Shown piece by piece: positions 19,418-29,360 of a stretch of DNA of 64,000 nucleotides (position 1 is its first letter; each line of letters begins with the position of its first letter). The translations under genes were made by a program, and so were the position numbers. This stretch comes from Paracoccus wurundjeri (lineage in GTDB: Bacteria; Pseudomonadota; Alphaproteobacteria; Rhodobacterales; Rhodobacteraceae). Below the pieces are notes generated by a model. That model saw only the letters and a list, made by a program, of their open reading frames with translations. It was not told the DNA's origin and did no database searches. The DNA lies in the NCBI RefSeq assembly GCF_030678915.1, contig NZ_JAUUTZ010000009.1, positions 62,001 to 126,000 on the forward strand, read 5' to 3'.

Positions 19418-20659
19418 TCAGCCGTCCGCTTCCGGCGCGGCAAATCCCGCCAGCGTTTCGTAATCCCCGACGATGGCCCGAAGCTCTTCGGGGGTGGCGA
19501 TGTCGTGAATATCGGCAAACCCATCCGGCGCGCGGTTCTCGACGAAATCGATCACGCCTTCCGGCCCGCCCGAGCGGTTGGCCGCGACGATCGCCGCCGT
19601 CGCCGGTCGGCGTTTCGCGTCATAGGCCTCCAGCGCCTGAATGACATCGCCGCCCTGCGCCAGCCGGTCGGCCAGATCGCGGGCGTCAAGGATCGCCTGG
19701 CTCGCGCCGTTCGAGCCAACCGGATACATGGGATGCGCGGCGTCGCCCAGAAGCGTAACCCGCCCATGCGACCAGCGGGGCAGGGCGTCGCGGTCGCACA
19801 TCGGGTAGACGAAGATATCTTCGGTCGCGCGGATCAGATCCGTGATATCCAGTTCGGGAACAGACAGATGCCCTTTGGCCATCCGCAGCGCCTCTTCCGC
19901 AGGGGCCTTGCGCGACCAGTCCTCGCGCGTGGGGATCGGGGCCGAACCGTCGCCCAGCCGGGAACACACAACCCAGTTGGTCAATGCCTCACCGGGCCGG
20001 TCAGGATCATGGGCGATCGGGTACAGCACCAGCTTGTGCCTCATCCCGCCCGCCACGATCATCGACGCGCCGTCAAGGAAACGCGGCCACCAGACGGCGC
20101 CGCGCCACATCAGGACACCGTTCCATTGCGGCGCCCCCTGATCGGGATAGAAACTGCCGCGCACCACCGAATGAATGCCATCGGCCCCGATCAGCACATC
20201 GCCGGTTTCCTGGAAGCGCGATCCGTCGCGAGATTCGAACCATGCGGTGACCTGTTCGGCGGATTGCTCGAACGAGACAAGCCGCCGGTCGCCGCTGACC
20301 GCATCCGGGCCAAGCCGGTCCAGAACCGCGTCATGGATGGTTTTCTGCAACCTGCCGCGATGGATCGAGAATTGCGGCGAATTCAGCCCCGCCCATGTTC
20401 CGCGCGGCTGCGCCACGATATCCTGCCCGCGCCCGGTCTTGTAGATCAGCCGCCGCGTGCGCACCGCCACCGCGTCAAGCGCGGGAAGAAGGCCCAGCCG
20501 CTCCAGTTCCGCAATCGCATGGGGCAGGGTGTTGATGCCGACCCCCAATTCACGGATTTCGCGCGATTGTTCGAAGATCCGCGCATCGATCCCGCGCTCA
20601 TGCAGCATCAGGGCCAGTGTCAGGCCACCGATGCCGCCCCCTGCGATCAGTATTTTCAT
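19418..20659 (-). CDS. FAD-dependent aromatic monooxygenase
   Basis: A 413-residue flavoprotein of the class A hydroxylase type. The dinucleotide-binding motif is GGGIGGLTLALMLHERG at residues 7-23. The second FAD motif, VTLLGDAAHPMYPVGSNGASQAI, and the intermediate DVLIGADGIHSVVR (the DG motif) are intact. The start at 20659 begins MKILIAGGG. An upstream in-frame extension is unlikely because it overlaps the RidA-like gene. It is last in the eight-gene operon with the 2-aminobenzoyl-CoA enzymes. Similar to 3-hydroxybenzoate-6-hydroxylase/PhzS-like enzymes. Its substrate may be an uncommon ring intermediate or a second aromatic that feeds the pathway. Confidence 0.82.
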   Translation of the reverse strand: MKILIAGGGIGGLTLALMLHERGIDARIFEQSREIRELGVGINTLPHAIAELERLGLLPALDAVAVRTRRLIYKTGRGQDIVAQPRGTWAGLNSPQFSIHRGRLQKTIHDAVLDRLGPDAVSGDRRLVSFEQSAEQVTAWFESRDGSRFQETGDVLIGADGIHSVVRGSFYPDQGAPQWNGVLMWRGAVWWPRFLDGASMIVAGGMRHKLVLYPIAHDPDRPGEALTNWVVCSRLGDGSAPIPTREDWSRKAPAEEALRMAKGHLSVPELDITDLIRATEDIFVYPMCDRDALPRWSHGRVTLLGDAAHPMYPVGSNGASQAILDARDLADRLAQGGDVIQALEAYDAKRRPATAAIVAANRSGGPEGVIDFVENRAPDGFADIHDIATPEELRAIVGDYETLAGFAAPEADG

Positions 20660-20688
20660 CCGCTTCCCCCCTTGCCCGGCCCTGTCCG

Positions 20689-21087
20689 TCAATCGGCCAG
20701 AACCGCTGTCGCCTCGATCTCGATCAGGGCCTGATCCTCGATCAGGGCCGCCACCACGACCATCGTCATCGCCGGGAAATGCCGGCCCAGAACCTTGCGA
20801 TAAACTTCGCCCACTTCTTTCTGGCGGGCAAGATATTCGGCCTTGTCGGTGACATACCATGTCAGGCGGGTGATATCCTGCGCGGATCCGCCGGCCGCTT
20901 CGACGATTGCCATGACATTGCGCAGGGCCTGTTCCATCTGGCCGATGAAATCGCTGCTTTCGAATTCCTGCCGTTCGTTCCAGCCGATCTGGCCGCCAAC
21001 GAAAAGCTGCCGGTCCCGGGTCAATACGCCATTGGCATAGCCTTTGGGCGCGGCCCAGTTTTCGGGGGTGATAAAGCTATGTCCCAT
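20689..21087 (-). CDS. RidA-family protein lacking the usual imine-binding arginine
   Basis: A 132-residue protein of the YjgF/YER057c/UK114 (Rid) superfamily, which typically hydrolyses reactive enamines and imines. The recognisable segments are LFVGGQIGW, AIVEAAGGSAQDITRLTWYVTD and the C-terminal ALIEDQALIEIEATAV. Classical RidA proteins have an Arg in the PARSxVxV position. Here it reads PAMTMVVVAAL, so the arginine is Met. The terminal Glu is kept. It therefore belongs to a different Rid subgroup. It lies in the 2-aminobenzoate operon, where ring intermediates carry an enamine nitrogen, so a deamination or protective role is a reasonable inference. Confidence 0.8.
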   Translation of the reverse strand: MGHSFITPENWAAPKGYANGVLTRDRQLFVGGQIGWNERQEFESSDFIGQMEQALRNVMAIVEAAGGSAQDITRLTWYVTDKAEYLARQKEVGEVYRKVLGRHFPAMTMVVVAALIEDQALIEIEATAVLAD

Positions 21088-21531
21088 CTATTCTTCCTCA
21101 TTCTGTAGATATGGCATGAGATCGCGGCGGATATCCTTGGGCCAGGGGCAGGGGTGGCCCTCTGCGTCCACCAGAACCAGCGCCGAGCGGAATATCATCC
21201 GGGGTTCCCCGCCCGCATGCGCGGTGACCCGCATATGCGCGCTTGTCTTGCCCAGCCGCGCCAGCCACAGCGCAAAGCGCAGCCTGTCGCCATGCCGCGA
21301 CGGGTGCGTGAAACGCGCTTCAAGCTGCGCCGTCGGGACCGCGCCGTCGTGATGGAGTTTTTCGAACGGGTGGCCGATATGATCGAAGAATGCTTCGACC
21401 GTGTCATTCATCATCTCGAAATAGCGGGGATAGAAAACGATCCCCGCCGGGTCGCAATGGCGGAACAATATCTTCTCGTCCCGCAGGAATGCGTGGCCGG
21501 GAATGGTGATATCGGTGCGGAGAGTCATCAA
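21088..21531 (-). CDS. Acyl-CoA thioesterase of the 4-hydroxybenzoyl-CoA type
   Basis: A 147-residue hotdog-fold thioesterase. The segment FRHCDPAGIVFYPRYFEMMND carries the Asp-Pro-Ala-Gly-Ile-Val-Phe-Tyr-Pro pattern whose Asp is catalytic in 4-hydroxybenzoyl-CoA thioesterase. The rest, HDGAVPTAQLEARFTHPSRHGD, fits the family. It is sandwiched between the RidA-like gene and the CoA ligase, overlapping the latter by four bases. It may release CoA from dead-end aromatic thioesters. Confidence 0.87.
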   Translation of the reverse strand: MMTLRTDITIPGHAFLRDEKILFRHCDPAGIVFYPRYFEMMNDTVEAFFDHIGHPFEKLHHDGAVPTAQLEARFTHPSRHGDRLRFALWLARLGKTSAHMRVTAHAGGEPRMIFRSALVLVDAEGHPCPWPKDIRRDLMPYLQNEEE

Positions 21532-23150
21532 CCCTGCCCGTCGCGCAATCGGAAACGCTGAATTTTGCCTGATTCCGTTTTCGGAAGCGCGGTGATGAAT
21601 TTGATCGAGCGGGGATATTTATAGGGCGCGATTTCCGCTTTCACATGCGCCTGCAGCAGCTTGACCATATTTTCGTCGCCTGCCTGTCCCTCGGACAGGA
21701 CGACATGTGCCTGAACGATCTGACCACGTTCGTCATCGGGCGCGGCCACCACCGCGCATTCGACAACGGCGGGATGCGAGAGAAGCGCCGCTTCCACCTC
21801 GGGTCCGGCGATATTGTAGCCTGCGGAAACGATCATATCGTCGCTGCGGGCGGCGAAATGCAGGTAGCCGTCCTCGTCCATCACGAAGGTATCGCCGGTG
21901 ATGTTCCAGCCGTCCTGCACGTAATCCGCCTGCCGGTCATCGGCCAGATAGCGGCATCCGGTCGGGCCGCGTACCGCCAGCCGCCCGGGTTCTCCGGCAG
22001 GAACGGGTTTGCCCGCGTCATCGACGATTTTCGCCTCATATCCGCTGACGGGTCGCCCGGTACATGCGGGGCGGTGATCGTCGAAACGGTTCGAGATGAA
22101 GATATGCAGCATCTCGGTAGAGCCGATCCCGTCCAGCATGGGCTTGCCGGTCTTGGCCATCCATTCTTCGTAAACCGGGCGCGGAAGGGTCTCGCCCGCC
22201 GAGACTGCGGCGCGCAGGCTGGACAGATCCGCGCCCTCATCCATGGCCCGCAGCATGGCGCGGTAGGCCGTGGGGGCGGTAAAGCAGACCGTGGCGCGGA
22301 ACTTCTCGATGATCTCGATCATATTGGGCGGCGACGCGGTTTCCAGAAGCGTTGCCGTTGCCCCGAAGCGCAGGGGAAACACCGCCAGCCCGCCCAGACC
22401 AAAGGTAAATGCCAAAGGCGGAGAGCCGACAAAGATATCATCCGGTGTTACGCCAAGGACTTCCTTCGCATAGCCATCCGCGATAATCAGCAGATCGCGA
22501 TGATAATGCGCCGTTGCCTTGGGTTTGCCCGTGGTGCCCGAGGTAAAGCCAAGCAGAGCCACATCGTCGCGCGAGGTCTGGACGGCATCGAAGCTGACGG
22601 GCTTTTCAAGCGCCAGCCGGTCGAGTTCCGCATCGTGGTTCAGGGTGCCGTCAAAGCCAACCACCGATTTCAGATGATCCGAAGTTTTCGCGCAGCTGAC
22701 CATTTCATCCATCAGCCTGGTGTCGCAAAGCGCATGGGTGACCTGAGCCTTGTCCACGATCTTGGCCAATTCTCCCGCCCGCAGCATGGGCATGGTATTG
22801 ACGACCACTGCGCCGGCTTTCGTGGCTGCCAGCCAGACTGCGACCATGGCCGGATTGTTGGCCGAACGGACCAGCACGCGATTGCCCGGCCTGACACCCA
22901 GATCCTCGACCAGTACATGGGCCAGCCGGTTGGTCCAGTCCGCCAGTTCCTTATAGGTGCGGCGGCGGCCGTTTCCGATCAGGGCGGTGTGGTCGCCAAA
23001 GCCGCGCTCGACCATGCGATCGGTCAGTTCCACGCCGATATTCAGTTTCTCGGGATAGTCGAATCCGGCCAGCAGGAAATCCGGCTGCGCCTTGGGCGGC
23101 GGCAGATTGTCCCGCGTGAATGTATCGATATGGGCTGTATAGCCAGACAT
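21528..23150 (-). CDS. 2-aminobenzoate/benzoate-type CoA ligase
   Basis: A 540-residue AMP-forming acyl-CoA synthetase that would activate the aromatic acid with ATP and CoA. The phosphate-binding loop is GFTSGTTGKPKATAHYHRD. Downstream come the motifs DGIGSTEMLHIF and the hinge region DDMIVSAGYNIAGPEVEAAL. A late Lys lies in LPKTESGKIQR. The DGIGSTEMLHIFISN signature matches benzoate and 2-aminobenzoate ligases. The ATG at 23150 (MSGYTAH) with GGAG upstream was chosen over a TTG six bases earlier. Given the 2-aminobenzoyl-CoA enzyme in the same operon, 2-aminobenzoate is the most likely substrate. Confidence 0.88.
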   Translation of the reverse strand: MSGYTAHIDTFTRDNLPPPKAQPDFLLAGFDYPEKLNIGVELTDRMVERGFGDHTALIGNGRRRTYKELADWTNRLAHVLVEDLGVRPGNRVLVRSANNPAMVAVWLAATKAGAVVVNTMPMLRAGELAKIVDKAQVTHALCDTRLMDEMVSCAKTSDHLKSVVGFDGTLNHDAELDRLALEKPVSFDAVQTSRDDVALLGFTSGTTGKPKATAHYHRDLLIIADGYAKEVLGVTPDDIFVGSPPLAFTFGLGGLAVFPLRFGATATLLETASPPNMIEIIEKFRATVCFTAPTAYRAMLRAMDEGADLSSLRAAVSAGETLPRPVYEEWMAKTGKPMLDGIGSTEMLHIFISNRFDDHRPACTGRPVSGYEAKIVDDAGKPVPAGEPGRLAVRGPTGCRYLADDRQADYVQDGWNITGDTFVMDEDGYLHFAARSDDMIVSAGYNIAGPEVEAALLSHPAVVECAVVAAPDDERGQIVQAHVVLSEGQAGDENMVKLLQAHVKAEIAPYKYPRSIKFITALPKTESGKIQRFRLRDGQG

Positions 23151-23152
23151 CG

Positions 23153-24310
23153 TCAACTCCCCCTCAGTTGATCCAAAACCTGCCGCGCGATGATGATCCG
23201 TTGCACGTCAGAGGCGCCCTCATAGATGCGCAGGGCGCGGATATCGCGGTAAAGCGCCTCGACCTTCTGGCCGCTGCGCACGCCATCGCCGCCATGCAAC
23301 TGCACGGCGCGGTCAATCACCTGCTGGGCCTGATCGGTCGAGAACAGCTTGGCCATCGCCGCCTCTCGGCTGACCCGCGCCGCACCCTGATCCTTGAGCC
23401 ATGCGGCGCGATAGATCAGCAGCGCGCTTGCATCCACATCCACGGCCATATCGGCGATATGCGCCTGTACCATCTGCATATCAGCAAGCGGTTTGCCCGC
23501 GATATGGCGCTCGGTCACACGGGCTACGGATTCATCCAGCGCGCGGCGGGCAAAGCCAAGCGCGGCGGCGGCAACCGTGGTGCGGAAGACGTCCAGAACC
23601 GACATCGCAAGTTTGAACCCCTGCCCCGGCGCGCCGATCATGGCCGAAGCGGGCAGGCGCAGATCGGAAAAGCGCAGCCGGGCCAGCGGATGCGGGGCCA
23701 TGACTTGTAACCGTTCGACCACCTCGAAACCGGGCATGTCGGGGGTGACGATAAAGGCGGACAACCCCTTTGCCCCCGGCGCTTCGCCGGTGCGGGCGAA
23801 CACCGTGTAGAGATCGGCGATTCCGCCATTCGAAATCCATGTTTTCTCGCCGTTCAGGATATAATCGTTGCCGTCCTTCGTGGCGGTCATGGTCGAATTC
23901 GCGACATCGGAGCCCGATTGCGGCTCGGTCAGGGCGAATGCGGATATCGCGCGGCCTGTCGTGGTCAGGGGCAACCATCGCTGCTTTTGCTCGGCCGTGC
24001 CGAAAAGCGAGATCGCCCCGGTTCCCAACCCCTGCATCGCGAAGGAGAAATCCGCCAGCCCGTCATGCCGGGCCAGTATCTCGCGCGAAAGGGCCAGTTT
24101 TCGCACATCCAGAGGCGTGGCGTCAAAGCTTGCGGTATGGTCCAGCCAACCGGCCCCACCCAGTTCTGCGACCAGTTTGCGGCAGGTGCTGTCGGTGTCG
24201 CTATGGTCGATGCCCGTAAGGTTGCGGCTTGCCCATTCGTCCAGTTCTTCCGCGAAATCGCGGTGATGCGGTTCGAAAAACGGCCAGTCAAGAAAGCTGC
24301 GATCCGCCAT
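23153..24310 (-). CDS. Acyl-CoA dehydrogenase
   Basis: A 385-residue flavoenzyme of the acyl-CoA dehydrogenase family. It contains [19 protein letters not shown] (FAD contact), [13 protein letters not shown], and the C-terminal [16 protein letters not shown], whose Glu is the catalytic base position in short/medium-chain enzymes. Start at 24310 ([16 protein letters not shown]) overlaps the previous gene's stop by one base. It is one of several beta-oxidation-like steps in the operon that would process the ring product after its dearomatisation. Confidence 0.92.
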   Translation of the reverse strand: MADRSFLDWPFFEPHHRDFAEELDEWASRNLTGIDHSDTDSTCRKLVAELGGAGWLDHTASFDATPLDVRKLALSREILARHDGLADFSFAMQGLGTGAISLFGTAEQKQRWLPLTTTGRAISAFALTEPQSGSDVANSTMTATKDGNDYILNGEKTWISNGGIADLYTVFARTGEAPGAKGLSAFIVTPDMPGFEVVERLQVMAPHPLARLRFSDLRLPASAMIGAPGQGFKLAMSVLDVFRTTVAAAALGFARRALDESVARVTERHIAGKPLADMQMVQAHIADMAVDVDASALLIYRAAWLKDQGAARVSREAAMAKLFSTDQAQQVIDRAVQLHGGDGVRSGQKVEALYRDIRALRIYEGASDVQRIIIARQVLDQLRGS

Positions 24311-25110
24311 CAGTTGCCCTCGAATACCGGTTTGCCCTTGGCGACAAAGGCGTTGTAGGCGCGGGTGAAATCCTCGGTTTGCATGCAAATCGCCTGCGCC
24401 TGCGCCTCGGCCTCGATGGCCTGCTCGATGGACATTGCCCATTCCTGTGCCAGCATCGTCTTGGTCATCATATGCGCGAAATTGGGGCCTGCCGCGATGC
24501 GCCGGGCCATTTCCGTCGCTTCGGCCTCCAATGCATCGGCGGCGACCACGCGGTTGTAGAATCCCCATGCCGCGCCTTCCTCGGCGCTCATCGCGCGTCC
24601 GGTGTAAAGCAGTTCCGCCGCGCGTCCCTGTCCGATGATCCGGGGCAGGATGGCGCAGGCCCCCATATCGCAACCAGCAAGCCCGACGCGGGTGAACAAA
24701 AATGCGGTCTTCGCCTCGGGCGTGGCGATGCGCAGATCCGAGGCCATGGCGATGATCGCGCCCGCACCGGCGCAAATACCGTCGACGGCGGCGATGATCG
24801 GCTTGCCGCAATTCACCATGGCCTTGACCAGATCCCCCGTCATTCGGGTGAAGCTCAGCAGATCTTTCATGCTCATGCCCGTCAGCGGGCCGATGATGTC
24901 ATGCACATCCCCGCCGGAACTGAAATTGCCGCCATTGGGGGCAAAGACCACGGCGCGGATATCGTCGGAATAATGCAGATCGCGGAACCAGTCGCGCAGC
25001 TCGGCATAGCTGTCGAAGGTCAGCGGGTTCTTGCGTTCGGGCCGGTCAAGCGCAAGATGGGCGATGCCGTCCTCGATACGGCATTTGAAATGCTGAACGT
25101 CACTTCGCAT
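24310..25110 (-). CDS. Enoyl-CoA hydratase/isomerase family protein
   Basis: A 266-residue crotonase-fold protein. The oxyanion-hole segments [11 protein letters not shown] and [23 protein letters not shown] are clear. In classical hydratases two Glu residues follow. Here the region reads [22 protein letters not shown], with the DMGA-x-x-x-LPR pattern found in a distinct crotonase branch. The Asp may take over from Glu, so hydration, ring hydrolysis or isomerisation are all possible. The gene has AAGGA six bases before ATG and follows a 285-base gap that separates it from the short-chain dehydrogenase. Confidence 0.88.
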   Translation of the reverse strand: MRSDVQHFKCRIEDGIAHLALDRPERKNPLTFDSYAELRDWFRDLHYSDDIRAVVFAPNGGNFSSGGDVHDIIGPLTGMSMKDLLSFTRMTGDLVKAMVNCGKPIIAAVDGICAGAGAIIAMASDLRIATPEAKTAFLFTRVGLAGCDMGACAILPRIIGQGRAAELLYTGRAMSAEEGAAWGFYNRVVAADALEAEATEMARRIAAGPNFAHMMTKTMLAQEWAMSIEQAIEAEAQAQAICMQTEDFTRAYNAFVAKGKPVFEGN

Positions 25111-25395
25111 GGCTGTTTCCTTTTTGGATCGTTTCGGACTTGGCAGGCATCCTTGGGCGCACCGCTATATCCCGGCGCGGAATCGAGGGCCGGAGGCCCG
25201 CCGCGCGGCGCCCCGCCGCTCCCACGGACGGGCGCTTGGGTGACGTTAATTCGGCGGGTCGGGCGTCGTTCGGGGTTTCACCATAAAGTGCCGACCACAA
25301 CCGCGCCTGCGCCCATCCGCGGCCGGGCACTGCGCGGCTTCTCTCGGTTGTCGAGACCAAGGGCGGCCTATTGACCCCGAGTCCTACCACCTCCC

Positions 25396-26151
25396 TCACA
25401 CCTCACCCCCCGACAGGCTAAGCGCGTGACCGTTCACCGATGTCGCCGCGTCCGAGCACAGCCACAGCGCGGTGCCCGCGACCTCTGCTACATCGATCAG
25501 GCGCTTCTGCGGGTTCCCGGCGATCAGGGTTTTCGTCGCAGCATCCTTGTCCACGCCGGTTCCGGCCATGATCGTCCGGATCGAGTCCTGCAATAGCGGC
25601 GTGTCCATAAAGCCGGGGCAGATCGCATTCACCGTCAGCCCGCTGCGCCCCAGTTCCTGCGCAAGCGCCCGGGTCAACCCGATGACTCCATGCTTGGCGG
25701 CGCAATAGGGCGCGACATAGGGATAACCCTTCAGCCCGGCGGTCGAGGCGATGGCGATCAGCCGCCCCCAGCCGGCGGTTTTCATCTCTTCATGCGTGGC
25801 CTGCCACAGATTGAAAACGCCTTCCAGATTGACGGCCAGCGACGCCCTGAAATCCGCACCCGTAATCTTGCGGAACGGGGTGCTTGGCGCGGCGCCCGCA
25901 TTGGCGATGGCGATGCTGATCGGGCCGTTCTCTGCACGGGCGGTTGACAGAGCGACATCGAGTTCGTCGCGGTCGGTGACGTCAGCGGTGACGGCGAAAG
26001 CCCCGGTTTCCTTCGCTATGGCACGCAAGGGAGCCTCGCGGCGACCCATGATTGTCACGCGTGCGCCGCCCGCCGCGAATTGCCGGGCGATCTCGGCACC
26101 GACACCCGATCCGCCACCGGTAACCACCACATGCTTGCCCGCCATACTCAT
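25396..26151 (-). CDS. Short-chain dehydrogenase/reductase
   Basis: A 251-residue NAD(P)-dependent oxidoreductase. The cofactor motif is [14 protein letters not shown] near residue 12. The catalytic Ser is in [11 protein letters not shown] and the Tyr-Lys pair is YCAAK, followed by [12 protein letters not shown]. The start at 26151 overlaps the stop of the upstream bifunctional gene (ATGA), so translation is coupled. It is in the position of a 3-hydroxyacyl-CoA dehydrogenase in a CoA-based ring degradation pathway, oxidising a hydroxy-ring or open-chain intermediate. Confidence 0.9.
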   Translation of the reverse strand: MSMAGKHVVVTGGGSGVGAEIARQFAAGGARVTIMGRREAPLRAIAKETGAFAVTADVTDRDELDVALSTARAENGPISIAIANAGAAPSTPFRKITGADFRASLAVNLEGVFNLWQATHEEMKTAGWGRLIAIASTAGLKGYPYVAPYCAAKHGVIGLTRALAQELGRSGLTVNAICPGFMDTPLLQDSIRTIMAGTGVDKDAATKTLIAGNPQKRLIDVAEVAGTALWLCSDAATSVNGHALSLSGGEV

Positions 26152-28442
26152 ACCGGAGTGACCTCTGTATCGCGGTCGGCCAGCCGCCATGCCTGATCGC
26201 GACCCGCCTGATAGGGCAGGGGCCATTCTTCATGCCGGTCGCCGATGGCGGTTGCCGCATGCAGGGTCCAATAGGGATCGGCCAGATGCGGTCGTGCCAG
26301 ACAGACCAGATCGGCCCGCCCAGCCATCAGGATGGAATTGGCGTGATCGGCTTCGTAAATATTGCCAACCGCCATGGTTGCGATACCGGTTTCGTTGCGA
26401 ATCCGATCCGAGAACGGCGTCTGGAACATCCGGCCATAGACGGGCCTTGCCTGCGTCGATGTCTGCCCGGCGGAAACGTCGATGATATCCGCCCCCGCGT
26501 CGTTGAAGGCGCGGGCGATGGCGACGGCTTCTTCCGGGGTCACGCCATCCTCGCCAACCCAGTCATTCGCCGATATCCTGACCGACATGGGCTTGTCCCC
26601 GGGCCAGACCTCACGCATCGCGCGGAACAGTTCCAGCGGATAGCGCATCCGGTTTTCCAGTGATCCGCCATATTCGTCCTGCCGGATATTGGACAGGGGC
26701 GAAATGAAGGACGACACGAGATATCCATGCGCGGCATGTAGTTCGATCATGTCGAAACCGGCGCGTTCCGCCATCCGGGTCGCGGCCACGAATTCGTCGC
26801 GGACCCGGTCCATATCTTCCCGGGTCATCTCGCGCGGGGTCTGGTTGTTGCCGGACCATGGGATCGCCGATGCCGACAGCAGTTCCCAGTTATCCGCCTC
26901 AAGCGGCGCATCCATTTTCTGCCAGCCCAGCTGAGTCGAGCCCTTGCGGCCCGAATGGCCGATCTGGCAACAGATCTTCGCTGCGGTTTCTTCGTGGATG
27001 AAATCCACGATCTGCCGCCATTTCGCTTCATGTTCAGCGGCATAGAGGCCCGGACATCCCGGTGTGATCCGGCCTTGCGCACTGACGCATGTCATCTCGG
27101 TAAAGATCAGCCCGGCGCCGCCCTTCGCCCGCTCGCCCAAATGCACAAGATGCCAGTCGGTCGGGCAGCCATCCTTTGCCTTGTATTGCGCCATGGGCGA
27201 CAGAACGATCCGGTTCTTCAATCTCAGGTCGCGCAGCTTGAAGGGTGCGAACATCGGCGCGCGAACTGGCGTTTCCGGCCCGCCCGCATGGGTCTGAAAC
27301 CAGCGTTCCGCATCTTTCAGCCATTCGGGATCGCGCAGACGCAGGTTTTCGTGACTGATCCGCTGCGACCGGGTCAGCAGCGAATAGTTGAACTGCACGG
27401 GATCAAGACGCAGATAGCGATGCACATCCTCGAACCATTCCAGAGAGTTGCGTGCCGCAGATTGCAGGCGCAGCACCTCCAGCCGCCGCTCGTCCTGATA
27501 CAGCCGGAAAGCCTGTTCCAGGTCAGGCTGCGAGGTCACGTAATCGGCAAGCGCAATGGCGCTTTCCAGTGCCAGCTTGGTGCCCGATCCGATGGAAAAA
27601 TGCGCGCTGGCCGAGGCATCGCCCATCAGCACGATATTCTCATGATGCCATTTCTCGCAAAGCACGCGCGGGAAGTTCAACCATGCCGAGCCACGGATAT
27701 GGCCGGCATTGGTCATCAGGCTGCGCCCGTTCAGATGTTTTTGGAAAATCTTTTCACAAATGGCGATGCTTTCCTGCTGGCTCATCTCGCCGAAGCCATA
27801 GGCGTCCCATGTGGCCTGATCGGTTTCGACGATGAAGGTCGCGGTATCCTCGTCGAACTGATAGGCATGGGCCCAAAGCCAGCCCTTGTCGGTTTCCTCG
27901 AAGATAAAGGTAAATGCGTCGTCGAATTTCTGATGGGTGCCAAGCCAGACGAATTTGCAGGCGCGCAGATCGATATCGGGCTTGAACTGTGCGGCATATT
28001 CCTGACGGATCCGGGAGTTCACGCCGTCGCAGGCCACGACCAGATCGTAGTCGCGCGCATAATCGGCGGCGCTTTCCACCTCGGTTTCGAAGCGCAGCTC
28101 GACGCCCAGCTCCCGTGCACGTTCCTGCAACAGCAATAACAGCTTCTTGCGCCCGATTCCGCAGAAACCATGTCCGGTGGAAACCAGTTTTTCGCCCCGG
28201 TAATGAACGGCGATATCGTCCCAATACGCGAAATGAGCGCGAATTTCCGCGGCACTTTTCGGATCGTTGCGATGCAGATTGTCCAGCGTTTCATCGGACA
28301 GCACGACGCCCCAGCCGAATGTATCATCGGGGCGGTTGCGCTCGATCACCACGACCTCTGATTCGGGTTGGCGCAGCTTCAGCGAGATCGCGAAATAAAG
28401 CCCGGACGGGCCGCCGCCTATACACGCCACGCGCATCGCCAT
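26148..28442 (-). CDS. Bifunctional 2-aminobenzoyl-CoA monooxygenase/reductase
   Basis: A 764-residue fusion. The first ~390 residues are a flavin monooxygenase ([11 protein letters not shown] near residue 9; [20 protein letters not shown] later). The remaining ~370 residues are an Old Yellow Enzyme-type FMN/NADH oxidoreductase ([38 protein letters not shown]). This order is the hallmark of the 2-aminobenzoyl-CoA monooxygenase/reductase of Azoarcus, which hydroxylates at C5 and then reduces the ring without oxygen-dependent ring cleavage. It is also called salicylyl-CoA 5-hydroxylase/oxidoreductase by homology. It is the first gene of the operon. ATG at 28442, or 28436 with GGAGG nine bases upstream. 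Confidence 0.92.
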   Translation of the reverse strand: MAMRVACIGGGPSGLYFAISLKLRQPESEVVVIERNRPDDTFGWGVVLSDETLDNLHRNDPKSAAEIRAHFAYWDDIAVHYRGEKLVSTGHGFCGIGRKKLLLLLQERARELGVELRFETEVESAADYARDYDLVVACDGVNSRIRQEYAAQFKPDIDLRACKFVWLGTHQKFDDAFTFIFEETDKGWLWAHAYQFDEDTATFIVETDQATWDAYGFGEMSQQESIAICEKIFQKHLNGRSLMTNAGHIRGSAWLNFPRVLCEKWHHENIVLMGDASASAHFSIGSGTKLALESAIALADYVTSQPDLEQAFRLYQDERRLEVLRLQSAARNSLEWFEDVHRYLRLDPVQFNYSLLTRSQRISHENLRLRDPEWLKDAERWFQTHAGGPETPVRAPMFAPFKLRDLRLKNRIVLSPMAQYKAKDGCPTDWHLVHLGERAKGGAGLIFTEMTCVSAQGRITPGCPGLYAAEHEAKWRQIVDFIHEETAAKICCQIGHSGRKGSTQLGWQKMDAPLEADNWELLSASAIPWSGNNQTPREMTREDMDRVRDEFVAATRMAERAGFDMIELHAAHGYLVSSFISPLSNIRQDEYGGSLENRMRYPLELFRAMREVWPGDKPMSVRISANDWVGEDGVTPEEAVAIARAFNDAGADIIDVSAGQTSTQARPVYGRMFQTPFSDRIRNETGIATMAVGNIYEADHANSILMAGRADLVCLARPHLADPYWTLHAATAIGDRHEEWPLPYQAGRDQAWRLADRDTEVTPV

Positions 28443-28498
28443 GATCCTCCGCCTCCTGTTCATGCTGCCGGGGAAAAGTAGAAGAGAGGGCTGGTTAT

Positions 28499-28524
28499 TT
28501 CAACTAAAAAATTTTAAGCTTGAA
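28499..28524. promoter_or_regulatory. Predicted MarR-type operator, catabolic side
   Basis: An imperfect 26-bp palindrome with arms TTCAACTAAAAAA (28499-28511) and TTTTAAGCTTGAA (28512-28524). Nine of thirteen positions pair. The right half plus GAAG-Y-AA is almost identical to the copy at 13953-13978. It lies 57 bases upstream of the operon start and 103 bases upstream of the divergent marR, so one protein bound here could control both. Confidence 0.6.
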
Positions 28525-28626
28525 GTAATTATGGGCCGCAGGCGATGTTGGCATGCTGAAGACGTTTTCGCCTTGAAAGTTTTCGGCCCGACGTGAAACC
28601 TTGTTCTGCGAAGAAAAGAGGATCGC

Positions 28627-29130
28627 ATGCTCGAAGGTAAGCAACCGGACGAAAAGCAAGATTTCGCTTCGTCAGACGATGGCGCCCTGGCCGTGCGGCG
28701 GCTGAAGCTGTGGATTCGGATGCTTGGCGTCACCCGGCTGGTCGAGAACCAGCTTCGCGAGTTTCTGCGCGTCGACCATGACACGACCTTGCCGCGCTTT
28801 GACGTCATGGCGACGCTGCACAGACGCCGCGACGGGCTGAGCATGACGGAACTGTCGCGGACCCTGCTGATTTCGAATGGCAATGCGACGGCGGTGGTGG
28901 ATCGTCTGGTCCGCGACGGGCTGGTGCGGCGTATTCATTCCGACGCGGACCGTCGCCGCGTCACCGTGATCCTGACGCCCAAGGGGGTGGCGCAATTCGA
29001 GGCCTTGGCGGTCAGGCACCGCGCCACGATTGACCGCCTGTTCGCCCAGCTTGACGATGCGGATCTGGACATGATGCGCGACGTGCTGCGGCGCCTGCGC
29101 AGCGATCTGACCGGCGAAAGTGGCGGGTAG
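28627..29130 (+). CDS. MarR-family transcriptional regulator
   Basis: A 167-residue winged-helix regulator. The DNA-binding region is LSMTELSRTLLISNGNATAVVDRLVRDGLVRRIHSDADRRRVTVILT (about residues 75-120), with the Asp-x-Arg wing tip. The N-terminal ~20 residues are extra. The gene is divergent from the CoA-dependent aromatic operon. MarR proteins next to such operons (BadR, HcaR, CouR types) usually repress until a CoA thioester or aromatic acid binds. The palindrome at 28499-28524 is a candidate target. Confidence 0.9.
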   Translation: MLEGKQPDEKQDFASSDDGALAVRRLKLWIRMLGVTRLVENQLREFLRVDHDTTLPRFDVMATLHRRRDGLSMTELSRTLLISNGNATAVVDRLVRDGLVRRIHSDADRRRVTVILTPKGVAQFEALAVRHRATIDRLFAQLDDADLDMMRDVLRRLRSDLTGESGG

Positions 29131-29360
29131 CGCGGTTGTTGCTGGAGGAGCGCCAAGCGACTGGCTGGCGCTCATGTGGCCGTGTTGGAGCGTAGGATGG
29201 GTTATATGTGAGCGGAGCTTTGCGGAACGAAGCTGTCCTCGATCATCAACGATCCAATGCCGGCAATCGGTATATTCGGAGCGTTGAGAAACACAACTGC
29301 ATCAAGTGCTTTAGCGCCTCATTGGTTGTCTTCGAACATGCCGGACGGCATATTGTCAGC

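Noticed and set aside
25100-25399. Minus-strand frame of 99 residues filling the gap between the dehydrogenase and hydratase genes, with a GTG overlapping the previous stop
   Set aside because: The protein is a random-looking Arg/Pro/Ala-rich product of GC-rich DNA with no domain-like pattern, and it runs into the hydratase start.
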